A stretch of 64,000 nt of DNA, from assembly GCA_018825665.1 (NCBI GenBank), contig JAHJEG010000033.1, forward strand, positions 1-64,000, given 5' to 3'. Positions 52,802 to 63,154 of this stretch are shown here, one piece after another (the first letter of the stretch is position 1; every line of letters begins with the position of its first letter). The notes under the pieces were generated by a model. That model worked only from the letters and a program-made list of their open reading frames with translations. It had not been told where the DNA came from and made no database searches. This DNA is from a bacterium. Its GTDB lineage: Bacteria > Campylobacterota > Campylobacteria > Campylobacterales > Sulfurimonadaceae. The position numbers and the translations under genes are program-made.

Positions 52802-53137
52802 TTATCCTTTTGGTTTAATCTTGATACTTTTTTCACTAACTTCGCCAGTGCTTTCAGTATAAGTTACTTTTAGCTCACCTGCACCATCTATTTTCATATA
52901 TGTTGTAAATACCGGATTCGTCGATAATGACTCCCAAACATTCATAGTAGTGATCACTTTACCCTTATAAGTAAATTTAACACTGTTTACATATTCTGCA
53001 GGAACCAATTTTTTTGTTTCCTTATCTTTACGCATACCGGTTTCCATCGGATGCATAACCATAAAACTTACCTTTACAACCTCGCCGTCTTTATATTTTT
53101 TTGGCTTGATCTTGATTAGTGATTTTCTTTTTCCCAT
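52802..53137 (-). CDS. soxZ: SoxZ
   Basis: KIKPKKYKDGEVVKVSFMVMHPMETGMRKDKETKKLVPAEYVNSVKFTYKGK. Confidence 0.95.
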   Translation of the reverse strand: MGKRKSLIKIKPKKYKDGEVVKVSFMVMHPMETGMRKDKETKKLVPAEYVNSVKFTYKGKVITTMNVWESLSTNPVFTTYMKIDGAGELKVTYTESTGEVSEKSIKIKPKG

Positions 53138-53189
53138 TTTAATTTCCTTAATTTTCTTTTATATTTTATGCTTTAAAATCGGGTTGAAA

Positions 53190-53657
53190 TCAACCACATC
53201 CGCCGATTGTCACTTTTACGCTCTGAGCAGCTGTTAAAAATGTTCCGTCACTCATCTCTACGATTGTCGCCACGTCCTGTGTTCCGCCAAGTTTGATACG
53301 CGTTGCAAACATTGCTTTTCCGTTTGCCGGAGTCAAGTGCACTGAAACACAACGTGAGTTAGAGTTCTTCGTTGCAAATATATGGATAGTTTTTACATAA
53401 TCGCTCTCAGTCATAGGAGAATCCACCTCAACAGTTACAGGAACAACAGCTCCATTTTCAGCAATTTCCGGAACTTTCAATTGTACTTTTGAAGATGTTT
53501 TAGCAGGTTTGCCGCCAGTTATTACATCTAATGCCTTTTGATATGAAAACTCATTAGGACCTTTTGGTTTTGCCTCTTCTGCAAAACTCATCGATGGCAT
53601 TACAGCTGTTACAGCGGCAACAGCACCTAACTTTTTAAAAAATTCTCTTCTTTGCAT
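53190..53657 (-). CDS. soxY: SoxY sulfur carrier
   Basis: Tat-like RREFFKKLGAVAAVTAVMPS; C-terminal swinging-arm ...VKVTIGGCG. Confidence 0.95.
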   Translation of the reverse strand: MQRREFFKKLGAVAAVTAVMPSMSFAEEAKPKGPNEFSYQKALDVITGGKPAKTSSKVQLKVPEIAENGAVVPVTVEVDSPMTESDYVKTIHIFATKNSNSRCVSVHLTPANGKAMFATRIKLGGTQDVATIVEMSDGTFLTAAQSVKVTIGGCG

Positions 53658-53671
53658 AATCTACTTTCCTT

Positions 53672-54196
53672 TTATTTTGGAGATACAATATATGAAGCTA
53701 TATCACATATCTCTTTTTCATTAAATAATTTTGTTGTCAAATTAACCGTCATATGCGTATCTGCATTGTCTATGCGTGGATCAGCTATTTTTTGATATAC
53801 AAACTGATTATCTCTTACACCTGTTGCCATAAACATATCTTTGTATCCTGTTAGATCAGGACCTATATTTCCGGCACCTTTTGCACCTTCTATATTATGA
53901 CATGCGACACAGTTTCCGTATTGCTTGTATGTTCCATCAGCATTTTTCTTTTTTAAGCCCTCAGGTGTTTTTCCTTTTACTTTTTCCCCATTCAAGTTAT
54001 GGAAAATAAAAGAACCTCTGGCAATCGCTTTTGGATCATTTGTTATACATCCCGTAGGCATCGTATAAACTTTAGCTGGTGCTAACAGATCTTTTTTTAT
54101 TATCTCACTGGCACTCGGGTTTTCAATAACACTGCTGTAATCAGCCGCGAAAAGTGAACCCATTAGAAGCATCGAGAGTGTAAAAGATTTCTTCAT
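53672..54196 (-). CDS. soxX: SoxX c-type cytochrome
   Basis: GNCVACHNIEGAKGAGNIGPDLTGYKD. Confidence 0.93.
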   Translation of the reverse strand: MKKSFTLSMLLMGSLFAADYSSVIENPSASEIIKKDLLAPAKVYTMPTGCITNDPKAIARGSFIFHNLNGEKVKGKTPEGLKKKNADGTYKQYGNCVACHNIEGAKGAGNIGPDLTGYKDMFMATGVRDNQFVYQKIADPRIDNADTHMTVNLTTKLFNEKEICDIASYIVSPK

Positions 54197-54290
54197 TGTA
54201 GTTCCTCCTATTAATTTCAGAGGTAAGTATAACTGTGAAGTGTAAAATTAGTATAAAATGTATTTCTTATTGGAAAAGAAGTTTGTAATT

Positions 54291-55457
54291 TTAGTTTATA
54301 TCTACAATATCCGCCGGGAATTTATATATAAACGTACTGCCCTGCTTAGGTTTTGACCTTACACTGAGCTCAATATCAAGGGTATCGATAATAGATTTAA
54401 CTATGTTCAAACCTATTCCAAAACCGCCTTTGCTGACATCTTCACGGTAATAACGGCTAAATATTTTATTTGTATCCTCTATGCCGACCCCATAATCTTT
54501 AAAACTCAGATAGCAGCTCTTGTCTTTTATATACAGATCTATCTCGATGCAACTCTCTTCATAAGAATACTTGATAGCATTTGAAATATTGTTGTCAATT
54601 ATTCTCTGCAGCTGCTTTGTATTCATAATAAAATAAATGCCTTTTGTAATATTGCTTTTTAAAGTTATATTCTTCATCAGCGCCACCTCTGAAAAATACT
54701 CCACCCTTTCATTTAAAAACAGGGTCATATCGATTGATTCCTGTTCAAAATGCAATCTGTCATGCTTTATCAGATAATCCATGTCATTATAAATATTTGA
54801 AAGCACCTTTGCCGCAGCCTTCATTCTCTGCATATATTTATTAGACTCATTTTTTCTATTGTACAAATCTATATTGACATTAATGATAGACAGGGGCGTG
54901 TTTATCTCATGCATGGAATCTTTGATAAAATTATCCAGAGTTTCATTCATCTTTTTAAAGGGAGTGGCAAAACTGTTTAAAAAGAAGATACTTAAAATAA
55001 AAACAAGCACCACAATGGAAAACAGGATGAGCATCACTTTTTCATAGACGACTGCAAAAGAGAGCGTATTCTTTACAATTAAATATTCTGCACCGAAATA
55101 TCTGTTTTTTGGCAGCTTGACGATTAAATAGGCATTGTTTGCATCATCTAAATGGTAGCCCTCTTTAAAATGCTCAATATTGGAGCTGATCAAAGAAAAG
55201 ATAGCCTGAAATCTTAAATCATATAGACCAGACTCAAATGTTTTAAATCTCGGATACTCATAGTGTGTTTCATTTTGATTAAACTCCTCCATAGACTTTA
55301 CGATAAGCAGGGATTTTTCTTTTAGAAGAAGCTCATTTTGAATGGAATGTATGTTTTTCATATAGATCAAATAAAAAAACAGCGGCGCCAATAATATAAG
55401 AGTAATCAATGTCGTATAGATGAGCGCATACTTGCCTGCATACGTATTATCGTTCAA
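54291..55457 (-). CDS. Sensor histidine kinase
   Basis: DSMHEINTPLSIINVNIDLY; IIDNNISNAIKYS; GGFGIGLNIVKSI. Confidence 0.88.
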   Translation of the reverse strand: MNDNTYAGKYALIYTTLITLILLAPLFFYLIYMKNIHSIQNELLLKEKSLLIVKSMEEFNQNETHYEYPRFKTFESGLYDLRFQAIFSLISSNIEHFKEGYHLDDANNAYLIVKLPKNRYFGAEYLIVKNTLSFAVVYEKVMLILFSIVVLVFILSIFFLNSFATPFKKMNETLDNFIKDSMHEINTPLSIINVNIDLYNRKNESNKYMQRMKAAAKVLSNIYNDMDYLIKHDRLHFEQESIDMTLFLNERVEYFSEVALMKNITLKSNITKGIYFIMNTKQLQRIIDNNISNAIKYSYEESCIEIDLYIKDKSCYLSFKDYGVGIEDTNKIFSRYYREDVSKGGFGIGLNIVKSIIDTLDIELSVRSKPKQGSTFIYKFPADIVDIN

Positions 55458-56100
55458 TGATATATCCTAGGCCTCTTCTGTTTTGAACCACCCCGTTTGG
55501 AAGTTTTTGACGAAGATTATTTACCTGAACCCTGACTGTGGCAGGCTCCACATACTCACCCCAGACTTCATCCTGAAACATCTCTGTCGAGACAACACAG
55601 TTTTGATGTTTTATAAGAACCTCTAAAATATCTTTTTCCGCCTTTCTCAGTACAATCTCTTTATCGTTCAAACTGAGTCTGCTTTTGGTCATATCGTATG
55701 TGACTTCGCATCCAAGATTGACAATATTTTCATCATCCAGATAAAAACTGGCAAATGCCTGATTGATACGCAGTTCCAACTCTTCGAGGTCAAAAGGCTT
55801 TCGTATATAATCACAGCACCCTCTTTTGTACCCTTCTTTGAGATTTTGTATATCTACCATAGATGTTAAAAAGATGGTCGGTATCTTTTTGTTTTCTTTG
55901 CGCAGATTCTTTAAGAGTTCAAAACCGTTCATTGAGGGGACGTTTACATCAAGCAGCAAAAGATCATATGTCTTATCAAAAATAGCATCATACGCTTCAG
56001 CTCCATCCATAAAAGAGTCAACTTCATAACCAATATCAACCAAAAATTCCTGAATACTTATACGCAGTGAGTATTCATCTTCCAATAACAAAATCTTCAT
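55447..56100 (-). CDS. OmpR-family response regulator
   Basis: LLLLDVNVPSMNGFELL; winged-helix C-terminus LRQKLPNGVVQNRRGLGYIIE. Confidence 0.92.
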   Translation of the reverse strand: MKILLLEDEYSLRISIQEFLVDIGYEVDSFMDGAEAYDAIFDKTYDLLLLDVNVPSMNGFELLKNLRKENKKIPTIFLTSMVDIQNLKEGYKRGCCDYIRKPFDLEELELRINQAFASFYLDDENIVNLGCEVTYDMTKSRLSLNDKEIVLRKAEKDILEVLIKHQNCVVSTEMFQDEVWGEYVEPATVRVQVNNLRQKLPNGVVQNRRGLGYIIER

Positions 56101-57212
56101 TTAATCTTTCCATCAATCTTTTTAATAATCTTATGCTCCAACATAAGCTGAATCAATTCATCCTTGCTGTAGGCATCTAGTTTTTTATATGCTTCATCAA
56201 AAAACAGCTCTCTGTCTTCCTTGGCAATAATATCTTTTATGTAGAGTAAAGAATCAACACTGTACTTGTCATACATGTTATTTTGATACTGTTCCTCTTT
56301 CACCACATCGTATAAGCTGCTCCTCGTCACATTTACCAAAAAGGATATATCATCCTCCGGATCTTTGAAATAGTCCAAATATTTTTCCGGCAATACAAAG
56401 ACAAAAGCACCTATTGTCTGCCCTTCACCGTTATTCATCGTCTCGTAAAATATATACTTGTTATCCACATATAAAATACGGTCTACCTTTAAGGTCTTAA
56501 AATCAATCTTATTGAGAGTCTGTATATGATTGAAATTATAATTTCTATTTGAGACAATATATCTGTCTACCGTCAAATTTTCCTGCATCAAGATGGCTGT
56601 ATCAAAATACTTATCCTCAAGCATAACATACAAGTCTATCCCCTGCTTGGAAAAATACTTTGTGATAGACTCAAAAAAATCGATGACTTCTATAAAGCCT
56701 AAAAAAACACCCTCTTTATATATAGGAACAGTTGCCTTGATTCCCAAGCGTCTTCCCACTTCTATGGAAGTCCTTGGAGTTGTATGGGTTTTAAAATAAT
56801 CAAGATCGGTCCTGTAATCTTCCAGCGGCATTCCGGCATAGACATTATCCCAGCTTCTGGCAAAAATATTATACTCACTTGTAATGATTTGCGTTCTGAT
56901 ATATCGGTTTGTATTCGTTTTAATGCTAAGCATGATGTCCGAGAGGATCTTATACCCCAAGTCTTCGTTGTCATTTTCCAGAGCATTGACCAGACCCTCG
57001 TTTTTTGACAGGACAACAGCTATTTCAAGAGCATTCATCTGCTCATTTTTAAGCTGACTTTCCAAAGACAAAGTACACTGGTCCAAGATGTATTCGATTT
57101 TCTGATCATTGACCTGATATTTCAGATATCCGATAACGACCATAATAGTTATCACTATAAAAACAAACACATATAATAGACTTCTAAGCATATTCAATAA
57201 AACCGATACCAA
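56097..57212 (-). CDS. Membrane-anchored periplasmic sensor (dCache-like) lacking a recognisable output domain
   Basis: N-terminal TM plus periplasmic domain similar to the MCP sensor region at 11505..13649; overlaps the RR gene by 4 bp. Confidence 0.7.
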   Translation of the reverse strand: MVSVLLNMLRSLLYVFVFIVITIMVVIGYLKYQVNDQKIEYILDQCTLSLESQLKNEQMNALEIAVVLSKNEGLVNALENDNEDLGYKILSDIMLSIKTNTNRYIRTQIITSEYNIFARSWDNVYAGMPLEDYRTDLDYFKTHTTPRTSIEVGRRLGIKATVPIYKEGVFLGFIEVIDFFESITKYFSKQGIDLYVMLEDKYFDTAILMQENLTVDRYIVSNRNYNFNHIQTLNKIDFKTLKVDRILYVDNKYIFYETMNNGEGQTIGAFVFVLPEKYLDYFKDPEDDISFLVNVTRSSLYDVVKEEQYQNNMYDKYSVDSLLYIKDIIAKEDRELFFDEAYKKLDAYSKDELIQLMLEHKIIKKIDGKIK

Positions 57213-57355
57213 TAATTTTTTAGATTATATCAAGAAAATAAGATGTCACGTTGAAATTTTTAGTATTATCGTAATAAATTATATAATTCAAATAAAATTA
57301 ATTATTTTACTCTAAAATTAGCTCACTTAAAATATTCGGATTGGAGGAGCCTGTT

Positions 57356-57577
57356 ATGATAGACTTAGAAACTGAGATATGCATATGTAACGGTTTGAGC
57401 GTAAGAGATATTGCTGAATGCATCAAAGAAAACAAGCTTACGACTATGCAGGAGATACTTGAAAATGAGATCTGTCCCATGGGGGACAAGTGCGAAGCTT
57501 GTCAGGATGAAGGATTTAACAATGACGGGCTCAATATACCAATGGTTCTTTCTCTGGTGCAAAAAAAACTAATTTAA
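57356..57577 (+). CDS. BFD-like [2Fe-2S] ferredoxin-type protein
   Basis: ICICNGLSVRDIAECIKENKLTTMQEILENEICPMGDKCEAC; RBS GGAGGA before ATG 57356 (track start 57341 is a TTG at the RBS). Confidence 0.7.
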   Translation: MIDLETEICICNGLSVRDIAECIKENKLTTMQEILENEICPMGDKCEACQDEGFNNDGLNIPMVLSLVQKKLI

Positions 57578-60169
57578 ATCTCTGATCTCTATCATAAATG
57601 TAGAACCTCTGGGTGATGTTTCTACTTTTATGTCCCCTCCAAACTGTTTTTGGATAATCATCTGACTCATATAAAGACCTAATCCCGTGCCATTTTTACC
57701 CTTGGTGCTGAAATAGGGTTCAAATAATTTTTTCATATTCTCTTCGCTTATCCCAGAAGCATTGTCCTCAACACATATACAAAACCTGTCTTTATAAGAT
57801 TTTACATAGAGGCTTATAGCTTTGTTTTCCCTATCTACCTCTTCAAACGCATCAATGGCATTGTTTATAAGGTTGAGTATCACCTGAATCAACTCATTCA
57901 TATATACCTGTATATATATTTCCCGCTCTTTTTTTATATGAATACTTATATTTGTAGCGTTTATTTTAGGTAATGTGAAATTCACTACCTTTTGTAAAAG
58001 TTCATGTATCTCTACTTTTGTAGATTTTTTATCGGGATGAAAATATGTCTGAAAATCGTCTATGGTGTTTGAGAGATAAATGATTGAATCGCTGATCTCA
58101 CTTAAAGTTTTATCAGTTTTTTCTTCATCGATTGCACCTCCCATTAACTTTGTCAGCTGCAAATTAGAGATTTGAAGAGTGATATTTGAGAGTGGCTGTC
58201 TCCACTGATGAGCAATCATACTTATCATCTCGCCCATAACGGCCTGCTTCGACTGAGCCGTAAGTATTTTATCTTTTTGAATCAGTTCCTGCACTTTTTC
58301 CGCAACGGTAAGCTCTAAAGATTCGTTCAGTTCTTTGAGTTCGTGCGTTTTTATCTTAACTTCGCTTGCCAGTTTTGCGTTAAAAGAGCTCAGCTTTCTC
58401 TGATGATATGCCATCACGCCCACTAAAAAACTTACAGCTATCAAAATCTTCCAAACTAAACTGTAATCTGTTTCTGAATGATATCTTGTTATCATCCAGC
58501 TCTTGATTATACTGTCTATCTTCTGCGGGGGTATGGCATCGAGCGATTTTTGTATTATATCTGCGAGAACAGTCTCATCCTTAAGAATGCCTATGCTCCC
58601 TTTTATCTTATTCTCTTTAGAGATAAATCCGTTGATTTTTAATTTTCCGTATCCATACTGTTCTACAAGATAATCGGCAGATTCATTCAGAGAGAGGGCC
58701 GCATATGCATTCCCATCCAAAACATTTTTCATCATCCTGTTAGGGTCTCTTTGGACTGTTATATTTAATTTCGGATGGCTCTTCAAAATATGTTCTTTAA
58801 AAATTTGAGACTGAACGACAAGAATGACATCTTCCAATATACTTATGTCTTGGACAAAAGACTTATCCAGTTTTGTAATAAGCGTAAAATAGCTCTCGAT
58901 AAAAGGTCTGGTATGAATAAGCAGCTCTTTATTACTGTTTGTAACGTTTACGGATACGATTTGACATGTTTTATTAATGACATTTTTTCTCAGTTCTTCA
59001 ACGGACGAAGATTCTATCGCTACAAATTTAAGACCCGATTTTTTGGATATGAGGCTGTATATGTCAGCCATAATGCCCGCTTGAGCATTGGATGCATATC
59101 CGTCAATTGGAAATATATTTGGTTGGACACATACTTTTATCGGTTTGGTGGTATTGATATAGTGAAACTCATTAAGAGTAAAATCTATCTTGGAATTTCC
59201 CGGTGTGAATAAAAAATCATCTAAATAGATTGTGTCATTTATCTTATAATACATCTTCAAAAGTTCGCACTGCTTGAGTAAAAAACTTTTATCCATCGAA
59301 CCTATGTCATAAATTTTTGGAAGGATGAGTTTTTCTATTTCTCTGGCTTCATTTTTTAAACTGTCTATGGATATATTCTTTGAATATTTGTCATAGATGA
59401 GCTTTACTGTTTCATCCTTGTGCCTCAGTGCATATTCCCATCCTTTTTTAGTGGCATCCCTAAATAGCTTTACTCTGTCTGGGTTATTTTTAACTTCATC
59501 CTTGGAAGTGAACAGCTCAAGCTGTAGATTGAACATTCCGAGTTCGCTTGGATTGATAACATTATATTTTACGCCCATTTTATCAAGTTTATACGGCTGG
59601 TCAGAGATAAATGCCGTCATAGCATCTACATTTTTATTTACAAAATCTTTTAAATCATATGTATGCTTGACCAGTTTCAACTGGTCTGAATTTACACCGT
59701 ATTCATCAAACAGATATTTAAAGTTCAGATTAAAATCTTCTCTGCCGTTTGCCATGATTGTTTTGCCCAACAAGTCTTTTGGAAACTTTATATCGGTTGA
59801 GGTGATTAACACCAATGCAGATCTTTTAAAATAGGATGCGACAAGCTTTATGGACCTGTCTTGCAAATACTCTACTAAAATATTTGAATTATACACACCA
59901 AACGTAGAGCGCCCGCTGACTACTTCATCAACAATATCTGTGCCAAACTCATATTCTTTTAATTCAACATCTAAACCGACATCCTCATAAAAACCTTGCT
60001 CTTTGGCTGCGATAAAACCTGCATACTGAAACTGATACTTCCAATGAAGCTGAACCGATACCTTCTCAGGCTTTTTACTTTCTTCAATACTATGGAATCT
60101 CTTATAATCATCCTCAAGCGCTGATGCACTATTAATCAAAAGCAATACGAGGAGAATCAGATTTTTCAT
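57569..60169 (-). CDS. Hybrid sensor kinase: NMT1/THI5-like SBP + SBP_bac_3-like domain + histidine kinase
   Basis: VQLHWKYQFQYAGFIAAKEQGFYEDVGLDVEL (NMT1); second SBP region; GEMISMIAHQWRQPLSN; GTGLGLYMSQMI. Confidence 0.88.
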   Translation of the reverse strand: MKNLILLVLLLINSASALEDDYKRFHSIEESKKPEKVSVQLHWKYQFQYAGFIAAKEQGFYEDVGLDVELKEYEFGTDIVDEVVSGRSTFGVYNSNILVEYLQDRSIKLVASYFKRSALVLITSTDIKFPKDLLGKTIMANGREDFNLNFKYLFDEYGVNSDQLKLVKHTYDLKDFVNKNVDAMTAFISDQPYKLDKMGVKYNVINPSELGMFNLQLELFTSKDEVKNNPDRVKLFRDATKKGWEYALRHKDETVKLIYDKYSKNISIDSLKNEAREIEKLILPKIYDIGSMDKSFLLKQCELLKMYYKINDTIYLDDFLFTPGNSKIDFTLNEFHYINTTKPIKVCVQPNIFPIDGYASNAQAGIMADIYSLISKKSGLKFVAIESSSVEELRKNVINKTCQIVSVNVTNSNKELLIHTRPFIESYFTLITKLDKSFVQDISILEDVILVVQSQIFKEHILKSHPKLNITVQRDPNRMMKNVLDGNAYAALSLNESADYLVEQYGYGKLKINGFISKENKIKGSIGILKDETVLADIIQKSLDAIPPQKIDSIIKSWMITRYHSETDYSLVWKILIAVSFLVGVMAYHQRKLSSFNAKLASEVKIKTHELKELNESLELTVAEKVQELIQKDKILTAQSKQAVMGEMISMIAHQWRQPLSNITLQISNLQLTKLMGGAIDEEKTDKTLSEISDSIIYLSNTIDDFQTYFHPDKKSTKVEIHELLQKVVNFTLPKINATNISIHIKKEREIYIQVYMNELIQVILNLINNAIDAFEEVDRENKAISLYVKSYKDRFCICVEDNASGISEENMKKLFEPYFSTKGKNGTGLGLYMSQMIIQKQFGGDIKVETSPRGSTFMIEIRDLN

Positions 60170-60170
60170 T

Positions 60171-60707
60171 TTAAAGAGTACTTATCTTTTTAAGGACGTC
60201 TTCAAATCCGCCTTCTACTATTTCAATGACCGAACAGGCAATCATCAGGTTTACAGGATAGTCAAAATCTTCTATCATCTTGCCGTCTGTGTCTACCGTC
60301 ACCGCACCCTTCAATCTCTTTTCCTTATCGCTAAAATGCTCAATATAGGATAGTTTTTTATTCATATAGCCATACACTTTTTTACCGAGTCCATACGCAT
60401 AACCGCATTCCCAGACCGTACCGCTGTCGGCTTCTTTACCACGAAAGGCGTTTATGTTTGCTATAACGATATCTGCCTTTTTTATAAGCTCTTCGTTAGC
60501 CTTGAAAATATCATGTGCCACCTTTTGTTTTGGCTGATCAAAATCTATGCTGTTGTCCAACGGATACATGCCGACAAATCCGTACTCTCCGCAAAGCTTC
60601 GAATATTTTTTCCCGATTTCAATCGAATCCGGCTCAAAGACGTCCGGTCCGGCTATGTATATTTTTTGCATTCTATGACCTAATATTTTTATTTGTTCAA
60701 TTATCAC
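60171..60707 (-). CDS. Nucleoside 2-deoxyribosyltransferase family protein
   Basis: KIYIAGPDVFEPDS; FRGKEADSGTVWECGYAYGLGKKVYGY. Confidence 0.88.
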   Translation of the reverse strand: MIIEQIKILGHRMQKIYIAGPDVFEPDSIEIGKKYSKLCGEYGFVGMYPLDNSIDFDQPKQKVAHDIFKANEELIKKADIVIANINAFRGKEADSGTVWECGYAYGLGKKVYGYMNKKLSYIEHFSDKEKRLKGAVTVDTDGKMIEDFDYPVNLMIACSVIEIVEGGFEDVLKKISTL

Positions 60708-60783
60708 TAAATAATACCATTTTTAACTTTAATATCTTCCAAGGCACGGTACTTTTTAAGTATAAAACAAATAGAATATACGA

Positions 60784-61581
60784 ATGAAAAATATTCAACG
60801 TACCACATTCTCGGCACTTATAACACTTATCTTGTCAACACCCCTTTTTGCGAATGAAAAAGGGATTGCAGACACTTCTTTGTTCAAACCTGATTTTACC
60901 TTTGGCAATATCAGTCTAAACTATCTGGATTGGACGCAAGACACCCAAAACCGCTCTCCTCAGAGAGACTTTTCGTATCTTGAGCTTGAAGGTGGCGCAG
61001 GATGGAGCTGGGGGGAGTTCTATATGCTTGCAGACCTTGAGAATCCCACAAGGTCATACGATGATACGACGGACAGCAGGCATTATGTTTTTAAGCCTGT
61101 CCTGGATATCAGACTCTTAAAAACAAACTTTCATATTCATATACAGGATTATAATTTTTACTCCGAAAATTTTTACGTGAGCAATGCAATAGCAGGTCTC
61201 TCCTATAAAATAGAAAGCGGGTCTGATTTTTGGGCGATTCCCTTTATCGGTATCCATCATCAGCAAAGTACATACTATACAGGGTTTAACGGCTTTATGG
61301 CAGGGTTTTCCCACTCATACAGTATGCATAAACAAAACAATAAATTTTCTATAGCAGGCTGGCATGAATTTGAATTTGGACGTAACAAAAAGGACTATCA
61401 GCTTGAGGATGGAACACCTATAGGAGATGGCGACAGCTATGGAGTCCAAGGGGCACTTTCTTTTTGGTGGCATCCCAGAACAGAGGTCACTACCGGAGTC
61501 CAATACCGCTACGCACATAATAAACTTGGATTCAATGGCTATCAGGATGGATTTATTTACTCTGTAAAGTATAATTTTTAA
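60784..61581 (+). CDS. Tsx-like nucleoside-specific outer-membrane channel
   Basis: FGNISLNYLDWTQ...FSYLELEGGAGWSWGEFYMLADLENP; C-terminal beta-strand ending YSVKYNF. Confidence 0.75.
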   Translation: MKNIQRTTFSALITLILSTPLFANEKGIADTSLFKPDFTFGNISLNYLDWTQDTQNRSPQRDFSYLELEGGAGWSWGEFYMLADLENPTRSYDDTTDSRHYVFKPVLDIRLLKTNFHIHIQDYNFYSENFYVSNAIAGLSYKIESGSDFWAIPFIGIHHQQSTYYTGFNGFMAGFSHSYSMHKQNNKFSIAGWHEFEFGRNKKDYQLEDGTPIGDGDSYGVQGALSFWWHPRTEVTTGVQYRYAHNKLGFNGYQDGFIYSVKYNF

Positions 61582-61595
61582 AAGCTGTTTTTATT

Positions 61596-63128
61596 TTATT
61601 TTATTTTTGCGGCTTCGTTAAGGTCCATATAGCCCTTGATATCTGCTGTCTTTAAATTCAAGTAGCGGTGGTTGCAGTAAAGATTATTTTCTTTTAGCAT
61701 CGCTATAGCATTTATCTTATCTATATCAATCGCAAAATCCATATTTTTCAACAAAACAAAATCATCGCCAAAAAGACGAAAGATCTGAAAATCATGAAAC
61801 TCAGATTGTAGGTATTTGGCAAATGTATTTAAAAAAACATCTCCGGCATTCCATCCAAATTTTTGATTATAAAGCGTAAAATTTTTTATATAGATTATAT
61901 TTAAATACAAAGACTTATGCTCGTCAATATTCTTATGTATTAAAAAATCCAGATAATTATGGTTATACACATGTGTCAGCGTATCCTTGTAAAAGTAGGC
62001 AAATCTTGCATCATCCAAATATGTATCGGGTTCCTGAGATGCGTTGTTATCCACGTTTACATCATCTAAAACATGAACGGCATTTTTTACAACCACGGGG
62101 TCGTAGAGTGAACCGGCCAAGTCCTGCAACTCTTCAATCGCCTCTTTCTTTGTTTTTCTTGCCTTATATATTCGGCTGGTCGTCATTGCGTCAAAAGAAT
62201 CCGCTACCGTCATGATACGCGCAAAAATTGGAATTTCTTCATATTTTAGTCCCCTTGGATACCCGCTTCCATCGTAATATTCATGATGAGAATACACGAT
62301 ATTGGCAAGTTCTTTATACATCGGGACATCCGAGAGCACGTTATAGCTAATCGTAACGTGCTCTTTAATCAGTGAGTATTCCTCATTTGTCAACTTATCC
62401 GGTTTTAGCAGGATTGCATCAGGAGTGATAACCTTGCCTATATCATGTAATATTCCGGCCTGATAAATCAAATCACACTCTTTTTGTTTAAATCCCATAG
62501 CACGTGCTATATCTCTGGAATAGACTGCTACACGCTCGCTGTGCCCGCCTGTATAGGTGTCACGTCCGTCAATCATCTTCACAAGAGAAAGCATCATCTG
62601 TTTATAGTTTGAGAGCAGTTCATCCTGAAGATGGATGATTTTTTTAGTTCGTTTATCGACCATGACTTGCAATTTGGTCTTGTATAGTTCATTTTCTCTA
62701 AATGCCGTCAATTTATCCACGGATTGCTGAAGCACCTTTACTATCTGTTCAAAATCTATAGGTTTGATAATGTATCCGGTCACTCCGAGCTTAATCGACT
62801 GTGTCAGATAGTCTGAATCTGTATATGCAGAAGTTATGATTACTTCTTGAGCCGCATCTATTTTTCGGATCTCTTGTATCAATTCCAGACCATTCATATT
62901 TGGCATTTGAATATCGGTTATGACTATATCATATTTGTTATGGGCATATTTATCAAGAGCCTCTTTGCCGTCCGCCGCCACCTCAACTCTATTAAATATC
63001 TTATTTAAAAAACTGCCGGTCTTTTCACGCAGCATCCCTTCATCCTCAACATATAAAACACAAAACAACTGTGCCTTTTCTTTTATAGACTCAAGCAATA
63101 TTTTTAAGTTATCCCTCATACAGCACAC
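61596..63128 (-). CDS. Response regulator: REC-HD-GYP with degenerate GGDEF-like C-terminus (paralog of 15287..16792)
   Basis: VITDIQMPNMNGLEL; HSERVAVYSRDIARAM...HDIGKV...HHEYYDGSGYPRGLKYEEIP; FRLFGDDFVLL. Confidence 0.9.
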   Translation of the reverse strand: MCCMRDNLKILLESIKEKAQLFCVLYVEDEGMLREKTGSFLNKIFNRVEVAADGKEALDKYAHNKYDIVITDIQMPNMNGLELIQEIRKIDAAQEVIITSAYTDSDYLTQSIKLGVTGYIIKPIDFEQIVKVLQQSVDKLTAFRENELYKTKLQVMVDKRTKKIIHLQDELLSNYKQMMLSLVKMIDGRDTYTGGHSERVAVYSRDIARAMGFKQKECDLIYQAGILHDIGKVITPDAILLKPDKLTNEEYSLIKEHVTISYNVLSDVPMYKELANIVYSHHEYYDGSGYPRGLKYEEIPIFARIMTVADSFDAMTTSRIYKARKTKKEAIEELQDLAGSLYDPVVVKNAVHVLDDVNVDNNASQEPDTYLDDARFAYFYKDTLTHVYNHNYLDFLIHKNIDEHKSLYLNIIYIKNFTLYNQKFGWNAGDVFLNTFAKYLQSEFHDFQIFRLFGDDFVLLKNMDFAIDIDKINAIAMLKENNLYCNHRYLNLKTADIKGYMDLNEAAKIK

Positions 63129-63154
63129 TCCAATACATAATTATATCTTTCATT

